From contig QHWT01000100.1 of NCBI GenBank assembly GCA_003222675.1, positions 3,034 to 59,446 on the forward strand: 56,413 nt of DNA, in the 5' to 3' direction. Origin of the DNA: Acidobacteriota bacterium. GTDB taxonomy: Bacteria > Acidobacteriota > Vicinamibacteria > Vicinamibacterales > 2-12-FULL-66-21. Made by a program: the position numbers and the translations under genes. How positions within the stretch are numbered: the first letter of the stretch is position 1; every line of letters begins with the position of its first letter. The notes under the pieces are model-generated. The model was not told the DNA's origin and ran no database searches. It worked only from the letters and a program-made list of their open reading frames with translations. Positions 42,656 to 51,914 of the stretch are shown here, piece after piece.

Positions 42656-44113
42656 ATGACGTCCGCCACAGAAAAACAGGGAACAACACAGGAGGATCTG
42701 TGTTTTTCTGTGTTGGTCTGTGGCGCCTCCCGTCTCCTGCTGTTGTGCGCGTCGGTTGCCGCCCTCGCGGCGGCCGCCGTGCCCGTCCAGGCGCGTCGCG
42801 TATCCCTGCTCATCGCCAATGGCATCGTCGTCACCGAGGACTCGGCGCACCGCGTAATCGATCGCGGGTCGGTCGCAATTGACGGCCGCGACATTGTCGC
42901 GGTAGATCGCGCCGAGGCAATCGCGGCGGCTTACACGTCCGCCCAGACCATCGATGCGAGCGGCTCCGTTGTGATGCCGGGGCTGATCAACACTCACACG
43001 CACGCGCCGATGGTGCTCTTTCGGGGGCTCGCGGACGATCTCGCGCTGATGGACTGGCTGCAGAAGTACATCTTTCCCGCGGAAGCGAAGACCGTATCCC
43101 CGGAATTCGTTCGCGCGGGCACACGCCTGGCCGCGCTCGAGATGATCGAGTCGGGCACGACGACATACGCGGACATGTATTACTTCGAGGAGGAGATCGC
43201 GCGCGTCACGAAGGCCGCCGGTCTCAGGGGCGTGCTCGGCGAGACGATCATCCAGTTCCCCGTCGCGGACGCGAAGACGCCGGCCGAAAGCCTGGCGCGG
43301 ACGGAAAAGTTCGCGGCGGAGTTCGCGCACGACGATCTGATCACGCCCGCTGTAGCGCCGCACGCGATGTATACGCTGGACGAGGCCACGTTGAAAGCAT
43401 GCCGCGCGCTCGCGGATCGGCTGCGGATTCCGGTCATCATTCATCTGGCGGAAACGAAAGACGAAGTCACGACGTCGCGCGAGAAGTACCGGAGCACGCC
43501 GGCCGAGTACCTCGAGTCACTGGGTTTCTGGGGTCCGCGCACGCTCGCGGCGCACGGCGTGCACCTGACCGATGCGGATATCAAGATTCTGGCGCGACAC
43601 GGAGTGGGCGTGTCACACAACCCGGAAAGCAACATGAAGCTCGCGAGCGGCACTGCGCCCCTGCAAGCCATGCGACGCGCGGGGATTCGCGTCGGGCTCG
43701 GCACCGACGGCGCGGCGAGCAACAACGATCTCGACATGTTCGAGGCGATGCGGCAGGCGGCGTTCCTTCACAAGCTCGTCTCCGAAGATCCGCGCGCGAT
43801 GCCTGCGCCACTCGCGATTCAGCTGGCCACCATCGATGGCGCGCGCGCGCTTGGCATGGAGCGCGACATCGGCTCGCTCGAGCCCGGCAAGCGGGCAGAC
43901 GTCATCGTGGTATCGATGGACTCGGCGCGGCAGACGCCGATGTACGATCCGCAGTCGCACCTCGTCTACGTCACGCGCGGCGACGATGTGAAAACGACGA
44001 TCGTAAACGGCAGGGTTCTGATGCGGGACCGCAAAGTGCTGACGCTCGATCGCAACGCGGTCCTCGCGGGGGCGCGCGCCTTCGCGGCGCGCGTACGCGC
44101 GGCAGTGCAATAA
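42656..44113 (+). CDS. Amidohydrolase, MTA/SAH deaminase-like, with signal peptide
   Basis: 485 residues from ATG 42656; GTG 42710 is an alternative start, with AGGAGG at 42690-42695. N-terminal sequence LVCGASRLLLLCASVAALAAAAVPVQA is a signal peptide, odd for this cytosolic family. The TIM-barrel metal site is intact: NTHTHAPM, HLAET and GTDGAASNNDLDMFEAMRQA, with GLADDLALMDWLQKYIFPAE typical of 5'-methylthioadenosine/S-adenosylhomocysteine deaminases. The first codons lie inside a word-repeat hairpin. Substrate is inferred from family. Confidence 0.83.
   Translation: MTSATEKQGTTQEDLCFSVLVCGASRLLLLCASVAALAAAAVPVQARRVSLLIANGIVVTEDSAHRVIDRGSVAIDGRDIVAVDRAEAIAAAYTSAQTIDASGSVVMPGLINTHTHAPMVLFRGLADDLALMDWLQKYIFPAEAKTVSPEFVRAGTRLAALEMIESGTTTYADMYYFEEEIARVTKAAGLRGVLGETIIQFPVADAKTPAESLARTEKFAAEFAHDDLITPAVAPHAMYTLDEATLKACRALADRLRIPVIIHLAETKDEVTTSREKYRSTPAEYLESLGFWGPRTLAAHGVHLTDADIKILARHGVGVSHNPESNMKLASGTAPLQAMRRAGIRVGLGTDGAASNNDLDMFEAMRQAAFLHKLVSEDPRAMPAPLAIQLATIDGARALGMERDIGSLEPGKRADVIVVSMDSARQTPMYDPQSHLVYVTRGDDVKTTIVNGRVLMRDRKVLTLDRNAVLAGARAFAARVRAAVQ
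42667..42712 (+). repeat. CACAGAAAAACA / TGTTTTTCTGTG inverted repeat
   Basis: A 12-bp perfect inverted repeat (42667-42678 with 42701-42712), with further partial words (GTCTGTGGC pairs with GCCACAG). It overlaps the possible start codons of the deaminase gene, so it could influence its translation. Confidence 0.85.
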
Positions 44114-44121
44114 CGTAGATA

Positions 44122-44240
44122 ACGTCAATGCTCAACGCTCAACGCTCAATGCGCGATGCTCAATGCCCAATCGGGACATGGGCCGCGCCTCTTGGTTTCC
44201 GTTTGAACATTCAGCAGTGGACATTCAGCATTGATTGCCA
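44122..44240 (+). repeat. Inverted TCAATGCTCAACGCTCAA / TTCAGCATTGA word repeat
   Basis: The left half has GTCAATGCTCAACGCTCAACG and GATGCTCAATGCCC words. The right half has ATTCAGCAGTGGACATTCAGC and ATTG. Same vocabulary as 25562-25650 and 50298-50378. It fills most of the spacer before hpt. Confidence 0.82.
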
Positions 44241-44268
44241 ATGACTGCGCTCGGCAACGACCAAGCAA

Positions 44269-44796
44269 ATGAACAAGATCCTCATTTCCGAGCAGGAGAT
44301 CCAGGACCGCATCCGGAGTCTGGCTGCCGAGATTGAGCAGGATTACCCGAAGGGGGACGAGATCCACCTCGTCGCCGTCCTGAAAGGCGGGTTCATGTTC
44401 CTCGCCGATCTCGTGCGCGTGATGTCGACCGGTGTCACGATGGACTTCATGGCGCTCTCGAGTTACGGCAAGGGCACGACCTCTTCGGGCCAGGTGAGGG
44501 TGCTCAAGGATCTCGACAGCAGCCTCGAAAACCGTCACGTCATCATCGTCGAGGACATCGTCGATACCGGTCTTACGCTCCACTATCTGCAGGACATCCT
44601 CAGGGCGCGCGCGCCGAAGACCGTGCGCACGGCGTGCCTCCTGAGCAAGCCGTCACGACGCACGGTCGCCGTGCAGGTGGATTACATCGGCTTCACCATC
44701 GACGATCATTTTGTCGTCGGCTACGGCCTTGATTACGCCGAGAAATATCGCAACCTGCCGCACATCGCGATCTTGGAAAATGGTCAGAACCTGTAA
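44269..44796 (+). CDS. hpt: Hypoxanthine phosphoribosyltransferase
   Basis: 175 residues. ILISEQEIQDRIRSLAAEI, VAVLKGGFMFLADLVR, SSYGKGTTSSGQVRVLKDLD, the PRPP motif VIIVEDIVDTGLTLHYL, and the C-terminal purine-contact region VDYIGFTIDDHFVVGYGLDYAEKYRNLP. Salvages hypoxanthine/guanine to IMP/GMP. A short CAACTGGCAACTGGCAATTG word array follows in the spacer before rpiB (about 44824-44850). Confidence 0.96.
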   Translation: MNKILISEQEIQDRIRSLAAEIEQDYPKGDEIHLVAVLKGGFMFLADLVRVMSTGVTMDFMALSSYGKGTTSSGQVRVLKDLDSSLENRHVIIVEDIVDTGLTLHYLQDILRARAPKTVRTACLLSKPSRRTVAVQVDYIGFTIDDHFVVGYGLDYAEKYRNLPHIAILENGQNL

Positions 44797-44854
44797 TCCG
44801 TCGCCGCTAATGATTGGCTGAACAACCGGCAACTGGCAACTGGCAATTGAGCGC

Positions 44855-45496
44855 ATGATCCGCCAATTCGACATCATCACCGAGGCAGACGCGCGGCAGA
44901 TTGAGACAGGCGCGACGGTGGAGCTGGCCGCCGGCGGCCACGTGACGCCGCTTGCGCGCGATACGCTGAACGCTCGCCGGGTTACGGTTGTTCCCGCGGG
45001 ATCCGTGGATCCGGCCATTCCGGCAGACGTCGCGCCACGGGCCGACATTCGCCGAGTGGCCATTGTCAGCGACCACACGGCGATCCCGCTGCGAAAGGCG
45101 ATCGTACGGCACCTGCGCGGCAGGGGCTTCGCCGTTGACGACATGGGTGTCGAATCCAGCACCTCTGTGGATTATCCCGATACTGCTGCCATGGTCGCGA
45201 AAGCCGTGGCGCGCGGCGAAGCGGACGCAGGGATCGCGCTCGACGGCGCCGGCATCGGATCGGCGATCGCCGCAAACAAGGTCCGCGGCGTCCGGGCCGC
45301 GATGTGCCCCGACGAGACGATCGCGCGGTATTCCCGCGAGCACAACGGCGCAAATGTGCTGACGCTCGGCGCGACGCTGCTCGCCGGCCCCGAGGCCGCG
45401 ATCCGGATCGTCGACGTGTGGCTCGGCACGCCGATGAAGGAGCCGCGATATATTCGAAGGCTGCTGAAGATTCGACGACTGGAGGACGCTTTTTAA
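44855..45496 (+). CDS. rpiB: Ribose-5-phosphate isomerase B with N-terminal extension
   Basis: 213 residues; RpiB proper (about 150) starts near residue 66 ([19 protein letters not shown]) with VDYPDTA and [12 protein letters not shown]. The usual catalytic Cys in CGTGIG is Asp here (D130, [15 protein letters not shown]). The N-terminal 65 residues ([35 protein letters not shown]) resemble the GARLTPLAR-type module found on several bacterial-microcompartment enzymes such as EutT. Followed directly by deoC. This pairing is typical of sugar-phosphate microcompartment loci, but no shell gene is in view. Confidence 0.85.
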   Translation: MIRQFDIITEADARQIETGATVELAAGGHVTPLARDTLNARRVTVVPAGSVDPAIPADVAPRADIRRVAIVSDHTAIPLRKAIVRHLRGRGFAVDDMGVESSTSVDYPDTAAMVAKAVARGEADAGIALDGAGIGSAIAANKVRGVRAAMCPDETIARYSREHNGANVLTLGATLLAGPEAAIRIVDVWLGTPMKEPRYIRRLLKIRRLEDAF

Positions 45497-45671
45497 CCCT
45501 CCGACCTCGGACCTTCCGCCTTCGCCGCCAAGCGGCTACGCGGACAAGCGGACCTTCGACCTTCCGCCTTCGCCGCCAAGCGGCTACGGCGGACAAGCGG
45601 ACCTCGGACCTTCCGCCTTCGCCGCCAAGCGGCTACGGCGGACAAGCGGACCTCGGACCTCGGACCTCGAC
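45497..45671 (+). repeat. Triplicate 48-49-bp repeat with GGACCTC words
   Basis: Three copies starting ACCTTCCGCC at 45511, 45559 and 45608, each CTTCCGCCTTCGCCGCC-AAGCGGC-TACGGCGGACAAGCGG. Each can form a CCGCC/GGCGG hairpin. The array ends in GGACCTCGGACCTCG next to the deoC ATG; no RBS is visible. It is the tandem counterpart of the CTTCCGCC repeats at 809-863 and 47987-48090. Confidence 0.93.
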
Positions 45672-46536
<865 letters not shown>

Positions 46537-46559
<23 letters not shown>

Positions 46560-47664
46560 TCGCGACAGTGCGCTGAGGAGACCACATCGCGACGCCACGG
46601 TCCTTCAACGCGCGGACCAGGCGCCACCGGAACTCGCGCCCGACATCCCCCTGCTTCTGCGGCGCGCACTTGATCTTCACCTTCAATCGCATGGCGGTCG
46701 GGTCGAAGCTCTCGATCCCGAGGATTTCGAGCGGACCCAGGATAAAAGGTTTGAAGCGATCGTCCGCCTCCACGCCTGCCGCGACATCGCGCACCAGCGC
46801 CGTCACCGTGTCGACGTCCTCACCGTACGCGATCGGCAGAATCATGACGTAATTACTGAAGTCTCTGCTGCGATTGGCCATTGTGGCGATCGCGCCGTTC
46901 GGCACGACGTGGAGCGCGCCTTCGTCGTCGCGCAGTACGAGCGTGCGCAGGTTGATGGCTTCGACGAGCCCGGCAATGCCGTTCACCGTAGCTGCATCGC
47001 CGACGCGAAGCTGGTCTTCGAGGATCAGGAAGAATCCGCCGATCCAATCGCGGACGAGCGTCTGCGCGCCGAAGCCGAGCGCAACGCCGACGATCCCCGC
47101 GCCCGTCACCGCCGGAGAGATGTCCACGCGGAACTCGCGAAGGATCATCAGGATGGACGTCACCAGGACGAGGATGGTGGTGACGCGGGTGAGGACACCG
47201 CCAAGCGTGCGGGCGCGCTTGGCGCGCTCGAGCGCATCGAGACCAGTGCCGAAGTTGACGTCGTGTTCGAAGCGCTTGATCCCGACGTTCACCGCGTGCG
47301 TGAGCGCGTAGGCGACCGCCGCAATCAGCAGGATGCGCAAGCCGGAGTCGAACGCCCAGGCGCTCAGCGTGCCAAGGTGGACTCCGGCGCGCGGCCGAAG
47401 GCCCACTACTTCGAACGCCGGAAAAATCAGGACGCCGAAGACCAGACAGAACGTTGCGAGCGCGATCAGCCGCAGCGGCGCGCGGACGAGCGGGCTGGAC
47501 GTGGCCACGATATCGCGGAGCATTCCGCGCATGGCGTTCGTGAGAAACACGCGCGCCATGTGCGCGGCGGCCCACGCGATCGCCAGCGTGGGAACCACGG
47601 CCAGCGCGAGCACCTGCCAGTTCACCGGCCCCAGGAAGAGGCGTCGCCACATGGAGGCGAGCAT
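46537..47664 (-). CDS. MscS-family mechanosensitive channel
   Basis: 375 residues. Four hydrophobic segments (about 15-35, 60-85, 100-125, 165-185), then the pore helix and beta domain: [38 protein letters not shown], the G-A-rich TM3 and MscS beta domain, [34 protein letters not shown]-terminal alpha/beta vestibule follows. Opens under osmotic downshift. ATG 47664 or 47652 both possible. Convergent with deoC, overlapping ends. Confidence 0.92.
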
Positions 47665-48148
47665 AACAAATCCGTCAGCGACAGCATCTTGACAGCACGA
47701 CGACGATTGCCGCTTCGACTGCCCTGACAGGCTCGGCCGTCGATGTCGCCAATGATCCCAACAGCTGGGGACAGTTGGTCCGCCACAGCGTCAACGGACG
47801 AAGCTCGACCTACGAAAGGTCCAATCGAGACGGCTCGCAGACCGTGACACACGTCTACTGGACATTGGTGGCGGCGGCGAACTGCCCTGCCTGCGATCAC
47901 CGCTTCGATCGCTGAGGACGGCAATAAGCAGTAAACGGTACGCGGAACGCGGTACGCGCTATTATCCTCCTCTCGTGGTTTCCGCCTTCCGCCTTCGCGC
48001 GTCAGCGCGGCGGACGCGCCGTAGCCTGCGACGCGCTTCGGCGAGAGCGCAATAACTCTTGTAATGCGGGCGGAGGCGGTCAGGCGGAAGTCCTTTGCGT
48101 GGAATCAATCTTCCGGCTAGAGCCGGAAGCCACGAGATGGGTGTGAAG
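47665..48148 (+). other. 484-bp intergenic region, repeats only
   Basis: A plus-strand open stretch (about 47690-47914, ...VYWTLVAAANCPACDHRFDR) reads somewhat protein-like but has no good start. The rest is repeats: ACGCGGAACGCGGTACGCG words (47935-47960), the CTTCCGCCTTCGCG composite (47987-48090; compare 809-863) and a hairpin CTTCCGGC/GCCGGAAG (48110-48130). I see no confident gene. Confidence 0.6.
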
Positions 48149-48868
48149 CTATCGACTCCCGTGCCCGTCCGCGCCGAGCGGCGACTGGCGACTAATCTCG
48201 TCGCGGACGGCCCACAACGCGGGGAAGAACCGAACGTCGATTCGCTTGCCGAGCACTTCCACGGGTGTTCCCTGCGTGCCGATCACGTTGCCGCCGATGA
48301 TCCGTTCCACCACCTTCAGATGATGGAATCGCCACAGGATCGTCCGCTCGTCCCAGGTGAGAAGTTGCTCGGCGAGCTGGTAGAGATCGTCGAGCTCGTA
48401 CCCGCGACGATACACATCCATCAACACGACACTGCGGCGTGCGAGTAGCGCGTCGAATGCCGCACCCGCCAACGGCGATATCTGGTGGACCCGCCTGAAC
48501 CCGGGTGAATCGAACCCGGCCCCGTGGCCAAGCGCCGTACGCACGCGCGCGTAATCGCCCGGCGATATGTGCTCCAGCATGTGAATCTGCGCAATCAGCA
48601 GGTCCATGCAGTCCGTCGCCCGTCGCAGCAGCCGCACGGCGCCGGCCACGGCGTCCGCACTCACGAATGCCGTCGCCTGCTCGAATTCGAGGCAGGCGAG
48701 CTTCAGCCAGAGCTCCGACGACTGGTGGACGGTCTGGAACAGGTGCTCGTCGCGATGGACGACCTCCGCAGGGCTTTTTTGAAGCGCGAGCAGTTCGTCG
48801 GTGCGCAGGTAGCGTTCGTAGTCCGTCGCGGCCGTCCCGGTCAGGATCGGTTTGTTCAAGTCGTCCAT
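48149..48868 (-). CDS. kynA: Tryptophan 2,3-dioxygenase
   Basis: 239 residues, on the short side for TDO (about 280). Family segments: YERYLRTDELLALQKSP, DEHLFQTVHQSSELWLKL, LLIAQIHMLEHISPGDYARVRTALGHGAGFDSPGFRRVH and the heme-binding C-terminal block ERTILWRFHHLKVVERIIGGNVIGTQGT. A heme enzyme opening the indole ring to N-formylkynurenine. Last gene of the minus-strand unit. An ACGGATCAC-type word lies just upstream. No other kynurenine-pathway gene is in the window. Confidence 0.93.
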   Translation of the reverse strand: MDDLNKPILTGTAATDYERYLRTDELLALQKSPAEVVHRDEHLFQTVHQSSELWLKLACLEFEQATAFVSADAVAGAVRLLRRATDCMDLLIAQIHMLEHISPGDYARVRTALGHGAGFDSPGFRRVHQISPLAGAAFDALLARRSVVLMDVYRRGYELDDLYQLAEQLLTWDERTILWRFHHLKVVERIIGGNVIGTQGTPVEVLGKRIDVRFFPALWAVRDEISRQSPLGADGHGSR

Positions 48869-48902
48869 TGAATCGTCAAACCACGAATCACACGGATCCT
48901 TT

Positions 48903-50297
48903 CTAGCCGATAGTGGACAGCTGCGAGCTGAGCGGGGCCGGGATGACCGCGTGCAGCGGCAGCCGCAGGCTCGCGCGGCACCCCGTCCTGTCCTCGCGAT
49001 TCGCGAGGATCAGGCTGCCCCCGTGCGCTTCGGCAATCTGACGGCTCAGCACGAGACCAATGCCCGAGCCTCCGGGTTTCGTCGTGAAGAAGGGCACGAA
49101 CAGATTGCCCGTATTCGAAAGGCCCGGGCCTTCGTCCTCGACCCACAATTCCATCGTGGAGGGGGACGACCCTGGGAGCCGTTGCCACCCGACGCGCACG
49201 CCGCCGCCGGTTTCGCGAACGGCATCAATGGCGTTTCGCACGAGATTGATCAGCAGCTGTTCGAGCTGGTCGGAGTCCCCCTGCACCGTCAGGCGCGGCC
49301 CTCCCGCGATCTGCACGTTGTGCCCCTTCTCGAGCGTCACCACGCGGTCGATGATGGCCGCCACGTCCAGTGCCGCGAGCTTTGGCGGCGGCAGCTTCGC
49401 GAGCCGCGCATAGGCGCTCATAAACCGGCTCAGCGACTCGGAGCGCGAGGCGATGACGCCGAGACCGCGCTGCACGTCTTCGCGCCAATCCGATGGCGGC
49501 GGCTCCCGTTCGACGATCGTCCCGAGGCTCCCCGCAATGGACTTGATCGGCGCGAGCGAGTTGTTCATCTCGTGGCCGATGACCCGAATCAGGCGCTGCC
49601 ACGCCTGCCGCTCTTCTTCGCGCAGCGGCTGGCTCAAGTCCGAGAGCACGAGCAGTTCGTGCGGGCGTCCTCCCTGCCGGAACGAACTGCGTCGAATCTC
49701 CCAGCGTCCGACGCCTCCCGGAAACGCCGTATTGATGACGCGCGGGGCTTCACCCGTGAGGCAATCCTGGAGGCCGATATCTTCCGCGCGACGGCCGAGC
49801 AATCGCTCGGCCGTCTGGCTCAGGAGCCGCGCGCCGGCGCGGTTGACGAACTTGAGCTCCTGGTCATGATCGAACGTGAACACCGCAACCTCGATCTCCG
49901 CCATCACTTTGCGCAGCAGCGTGGTGGCTTCGAGTGCGTCGAGGCGCTGGTGCCGCAGAGTCTCGACCAGCGTGTTCACCTCGATCATCACCTCCCCAAG
50001 CGGGTCGCCGCCGCGCGCGCCGCGCGCGCGGATGGAAAAGTCTCCCTCGCCGAGCGCGGCGAGCAGGTTCGACAGCGTTTGAAGGGGAAGGACGACGCGT
50101 TCGCGCAGCGCGAATGCGAAGCCCAGACAGAACGCGACGATGACGACCGTCAGCGTCCACTGGACCTTGGGGGTGTAATCACCCGTCCAGAGAAAGATGA
50201 GCGAGATGAGCGCGCCGGGCAACGCCGAGGCGAGCGCCATCAGCAGGATGCGGCGGTCGTGGCTTAGCCGAGGCTCCCTGGGTCGGGCTGTCGCCAT
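48903..50297 (-). CDS. Sensor histidine kinase, NtrY-like
   Basis: 464 residues. Two TM segments (about 17-36, 47-64), HAMP-like linker, PAS domain (about 130-225; VAVFTFDHDQELKFVNRAGARLL), HisKA box RVIGHEMNNSLAPIKS (H242), and HATPase with N-box LLINLVRNAIDAV, G1 VEDEGPGLS and G2 GGSGIGLVL. Only a very short periplasmic loop, so sensing is probably cytosolic or in the membrane. Its partner is the sigma-54 regulator upstream in the same unit, which suggests control of the adjacent efflux transporter. Confidence 0.94.
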   Translation of the reverse strand: MATARPREPRLSHDRRILLMALASALPGALISLIFLWTGDYTPKVQWTLTVVIVAFCLGFAFALRERVVLPLQTLSNLLAALGEGDFSIRARGARGGDPLGEVMIEVNTLVETLRHQRLDALEATTLLRKVMAEIEVAVFTFDHDQELKFVNRAGARLLSQTAERLLGRRAEDIGLQDCLTGEAPRVINTAFPGGVGRWEIRRSSFRQGGRPHELLVLSDLSQPLREEERQAWQRLIRVIGHEMNNSLAPIKSIAGSLGTIVEREPPPSDWREDVQRGLGVIASRSESLSRFMSAYARLAKLPPPKLAALDVAAIIDRVVTLEKGHNVQIAGGPRLTVQGDSDQLEQLLINLVRNAIDAVRETGGGVRVGWQRLPGSSPSTMELWVEDEGPGLSNTGNLFVPFFTTKPGGSGIGLVLSRQIAEAHGGSLILANREDRTGCRASLRLPLHAVIPAPLSSQLSTIG

Positions 50298-50378
50298 CGG
50301 TCAATGCTAAATGCTAAATGCTAAATGCCCAAAGAGGCTCGAATACCGGGGCCTTGGGCACTCAGCATCCGGCATTGA
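50298..50378 (+). repeat. AATGCTAAATGCTAAATGC / GCATCCGGCATTGAC word repeat
   Basis: Four CTAAATG words are followed by a spacer and a reverse-complement half (CAGCATCCGGCATTG). A GCC..GGGCCTTGGGC element lies between. It separates the kinase and regulator genes in one transcription unit. Same vocabulary as 25562-25650 and 44122-44240. Confidence 0.85.
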
Positions 50379-51803
50379 CTAGAGGCCGTACCGTTGGAGA
50401 CGTCGATACAACGCCGACCGGCTGAGGCCTAACGCCTTGGCGGCCTGGCTGACGTTGCCGTCGAACCGCGTCATCGCCTTTTTGATCAGGAAGCACTCGA
50501 CATCCTCGAGGCTCATGTCTTCGAGGCGACCGCCGCCTTCCTTGTTGCCGCGGAGGCCGAGATCCGCGGGCTTCACCAGCGGGCCCGGGGCCATCAACAC
50601 CGCGCGTTCGACGGCGTGATCCAGCTCGCGGACGTTGCCGGGCCAGCTGTGTTCGAGCAGCATCTGCATTGCGCCGGTCTCGAAGCCGGTCAGCCGCTTC
50701 CGGTACCGCTGCGCGTGCTGGCGCAGGAAGTGCTGCGCGAGCAGCGGGAGATCTTCACGGCGATCCCTCAGGGAGGGAAGACGGATTTCGATCGTGTTGA
50801 GGCGGAAGAGAAGATCCTGACGGAACTTGCCGCCGGCGACTTCTTCGGTCACGTTTGCGTTCGTTGCCGAGATGATCCGGACGTCAACGCGCCGCGTACG
50901 GGATGACCCGAGACGCTCGAACTCCCCGGTTTCGATCACGCGCAGCAGTTTCGCCTGCTGGCTGAGCGGCACGTTGGCAATCTCGTCGAGAAACAGCGTT
51001 CCCTGGTCCGCGAGCTCGAAGCGTCCGACGCGATCGGCCTTCGCATCCGTGAAGGCGCCGCGCACGTGACCGAACAACTCGCTCTCGAACACGCCTTCCG
51101 AGACGCCGCCGGAATTCACGATGACCATCGGTCGCGAGGCGCGGCTCGACACGGCGTGCAGCGCGCGCGCGATGACCCCTTTGCCCGTGCCGTTTTCGCC
51201 GAGGACGAGCACGTTCGCATCCGACGGACCGACGCGCGAGACGACCTGCAGCACGTTCTGCATCGCGGCGGACTCGGCAATCAGCTTCGGCATGCCCTCG
51301 CCACGGAGCAGCGAGTTCTCGGCCTCGAGCCGTTGTCCCTTGCGCAGCGCCTGGCTCAGTTCGATCTGGGTGCGGATGATGGCGAGCAGCCGCGCGTTGT
51401 CCCAGGGCTTCTGGATGAAATCGCGCGCGCCGCGGCGCATGGCTTCGACTGCGACCTCGACGCTGCCCCACGCCGTCATCACAACGACCGGGAGCGTCGG
51501 ATCGATGCTCTGGATGCGCGACAGCAGGTTCAGCCCTTCTTCACCAGACGTCGTGTCGCGCGCGTAATTGAGATCGATCAACGCGACGTCGAACTCGCGC
51601 GCCTCGATCGCCGCCAGCACGCCGGCCGGAGAAGACGCGGTCTCGAGATGGAACCCTTCGGCTTTCAGCAGCAGGCGGAGCGCTTCGAGCACGTCCGCCT
51701 GATCGTCCGCGATGAGCACCCGCGGGTTCTCGGGACGGTGCGATGGACGTGCGCCTTCCGGAGCGTCGCCGCGCTGATCTTTGAGATGGTCGGTGATGAG
51801 CAT
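50379..51803 (-). CDS. Sigma-54-dependent response regulator, NtrC family
   Basis: 474 residues. Receiver (about 27-145) with phospho-acceptor D77 (DVALIDLNY), AAA+ domain with Walker A GENGTGKG (about 202-209), the sigma-54 contact loop GAFTDA (249-254; a D instead of the common G), Walker B GTLFLDEIANVP, and a C-terminal Fis-type HTH (NVSQAAKALGLSRSALYRRL). Activates sigma-54 promoters when phosphorylated, probably by the kinase downstream. No clear GG-N10-GC -12/-24 promoter was found for the neighbouring genes by eye. Confidence 0.96.
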   Translation of the reverse strand: MLITDHLKDQRGDAPEGARPSHRPENPRVLIADDQADVLEALRLLLKAEGFHLETASSPAGVLAAIEAREFDVALIDLNYARDTTSGEEGLNLLSRIQSIDPTLPVVVMTAWGSVEVAVEAMRRGARDFIQKPWDNARLLAIIRTQIELSQALRKGQRLEAENSLLRGEGMPKLIAESAAMQNVLQVVSRVGPSDANVLVLGENGTGKGVIARALHAVSSRASRPMVIVNSGGVSEGVFESELFGHVRGAFTDAKADRVGRFELADQGTLFLDEIANVPLSQQAKLLRVIETGEFERLGSSRTRRVDVRIISATNANVTEEVAGGKFRQDLLFRLNTIEIRLPSLRDRREDLPLLAQHFLRQHAQRYRKRLTGFETGAMQMLLEHSWPGNVRELDHAVERAVLMAPGPLVKPADLGLRGNKEGGGRLEDMSLEDVECFLIKKAMTRFDGNVSQAAKALGLSRSALYRRLQRYGL

Positions 51804-51805
51804 AG

Positions 51806-51912
51806 TGATCCGGGCTTCCGGCTTCGGGCTCCCGGCTCCGGGCTCGAGAGTAGCGCCTCAGGAATCACCACCTGAAGCCCCCGAAGCCTGAAGCCTGGAG
51901 CCTGAAGCCCTT
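51806..51912 (+). repeat. GGCTTCGGGCTCCCGGCTCC and GAAGCCTGAAGCC word repeat
   Basis: The left half has GGGCTTCCGGCTTCGGGCTC and CCGGCTCCGGGCTC; the right half has CTGAAGCCCCCGAAGCCTG, AAGCCTGGAGCCTGAAGCCC. The arms are largely complementary. The right-arm word matches the in-frame array of the outer-membrane gene (24436-24515). Confidence 0.88.
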
Positions 51913-51914
51913 TG

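Noticed and set aside
45497-45671. CRISPR-like array before deoC
   Set aside because: Three 48-49-bp units are adjacent with no unique spacers and no cas genes; it is a tandem repeat.
47690-47914. Plus-strand small ORF ending ...NCPACDHRFDR
   Set aside because: Some protein-like character but no usable start codon or RBS; kept only as a note in the intergenic entry.
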